From Photobacterium jeanii (GTDB lineage Bacteria > Pseudomonadota > Gammaproteobacteria > Enterobacterales > Vibrionaceae), in NCBI RefSeq assembly GCF_001650345.1, contig NZ_LVHF01000012.1, forward strand, positions 62,001 to 126,000: a stretch of 64,000 nt of DNA. The letters run 5' to 3'. Made by a program: the position numbers and the translations under genes. The notes beneath the pieces are model-generated. The model was given only the letters and a program-made list of their open reading frames with translations. It made no database searches and was not told where the DNA came from. Shown piece after piece: positions 63,676 to 64,000 of the stretch (positions are counted from its first letter, which is position 1; each line of letters starts with the position of its first letter).

Positions 63676-64000
63676 TTAGTCACGTTTCCAAAGGATGTGA
63701 CAGAATTTGTTTTCTGGATCGCGGCTTACCAGAAGGCGAGCAAATACATCGTCTAGAACATCGTCTTCTTCGTTTACTAGACCAATACGTACTTCAGCGT
63801 ACACTTCGCCATCGACGTCAAAGCCAACGTGTTCACCCCAGTCTTTACCTGTTTCTACGAGCTCTGCCGCACCACGGTCTTCAAATTGGGCTGTGAAAAG
63901 AATGACATCAGCAGGTTCAAGATTATCCTGTGCCATTTCTAGGAAAATGTCGTACGCGGTGTCGATTACGTCGTCGTATGAAATCAGGTCTTGGTTTTCC
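63676..64000 (-). CDS. yciU: DUF440 dsDNA-mimic protein (YciU/HI1450 family), cut by the window edge
   Basis: The visible 107 codons cover nearly the whole small protein except its first few residues. The frame continues past the ATG at 63936 to the edge (DDVIDTAYDIFLEMAQDNLEPADVILFTAQFEDRGAAELVET), which matches the start of the family in HI1450 and YciU. The protein is very acidic (EEDDVLDDVF), as expected for a DNA mimic that binds basic DNA-binding proteins. The exact partner in this organism is unknown. Confidence 0.9.
   Translation of the reverse strand, partial: ENQDLISYDDVIDTAYDIFLEMAQDNLEPADVILFTAQFEDRGAAELVETGKDWGEHVGFDVDGEVYAEVRIGLVNEEDDVLDDVFARLLVSRDPENKFCHILWKRD

Noticed and set aside
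1..64000. Mobile elements, CRISPR arrays, tRNA or rRNA genes
   Set aside because: I looked for transposase-like frames, regularly spaced repeats, and tRNA T-loop patterns and saw none. A covariance-model scan would be needed to exclude small RNAs.

Overview
The window is chromosomal core DNA from a marine gammaproteobacterium of the Vibrionaceae. The clues are a V. cholerae-type heme cluster (tonB1-exbB1-exbD1-hutBCD facing hutWXZ), TfoY with a c-di-GMP riboswitch, a torCAD/torR trimethylamine N-oxide locus, a PLP-dependent aspartate decarboxylase of the PanP type, a manganese-dependent pyrophosphatase, and many small family-specific membrane and outer-membrane proteins. The genus cannot be fixed from the sequence alone; Vibrio or Photobacterium both fit. 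I saw no insertion sequence, prophage, CRISPR array, rRNA or tRNA gene. Both edges cut a gene: the start of a probable chemotaxis receptor at the left and a dsDNA-mimic (DUF440/YciU) gene at the right.

Layout. 0-10 kb: cobalamin adenosyltransferase, a diheme peroxidase with an extra C-terminal domain, a PAP2 phosphatase joined to an outer-membrane barrel, an OFA-type transporter, YdcH and the GltS glutamate carrier. 10-20 kb: a membrane GGDEF/EAL protein, the arginine ABC importer artPIQM, and the purine nucleoside transporter/regulator pair punC-punR. 20-31 kb: a MarR/VOC pair, a six-gene ynj-like operon with an inserted membrane disulfide oxidoreductase, tfoY behind a GEMM-I riboswitch, and purR. 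31-39 kb: heme uptake and breakdown. TonB1-ExbB1-ExbD1 energises outer-membrane import, HutBCD carries heme across the inner membrane, and HutW, HutX and HutZ process it; a Fur-like site lies between the two divergent arms. 39-45 kb: a two-gene RND efflux pump and two small unknown genes. 45-51 kb: TMAO respiration (TorD chaperone, TorA reductase, TorC pentaheme cytochrome, divergent TorR). 51-64 kb: PanP, beta-barrel proteins, a neurotransmitter:sodium symporter with its tiny MetS-like partner, the 29-residue YnhF, a patatin, PpaC, RibA and EmrD.

Regulatory DNA is the richest source of new leads. I found a clear c-di-GMP riboswitch, a Zur-type palindrome over a probable extended -10 upstream of ribA, followed by a long leader with a short ORF whose stop merges with the ribA ribosome-binding site, a perfect 12-bp hairpin ending one base before the hutW start, a palindrome filling the promoter spacer of the marR gene, an inverted repeat over an extended -10 before the ynj operon, and an inverted repeat upstream of the sodium symporter. 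No wholly new multi-gene system is obvious. The best candidates for undescribed biology are the ynj/disulfide-oxidoreductase operon, the PAP2-barrel fusion, the ribA leader and the hutW hairpin.
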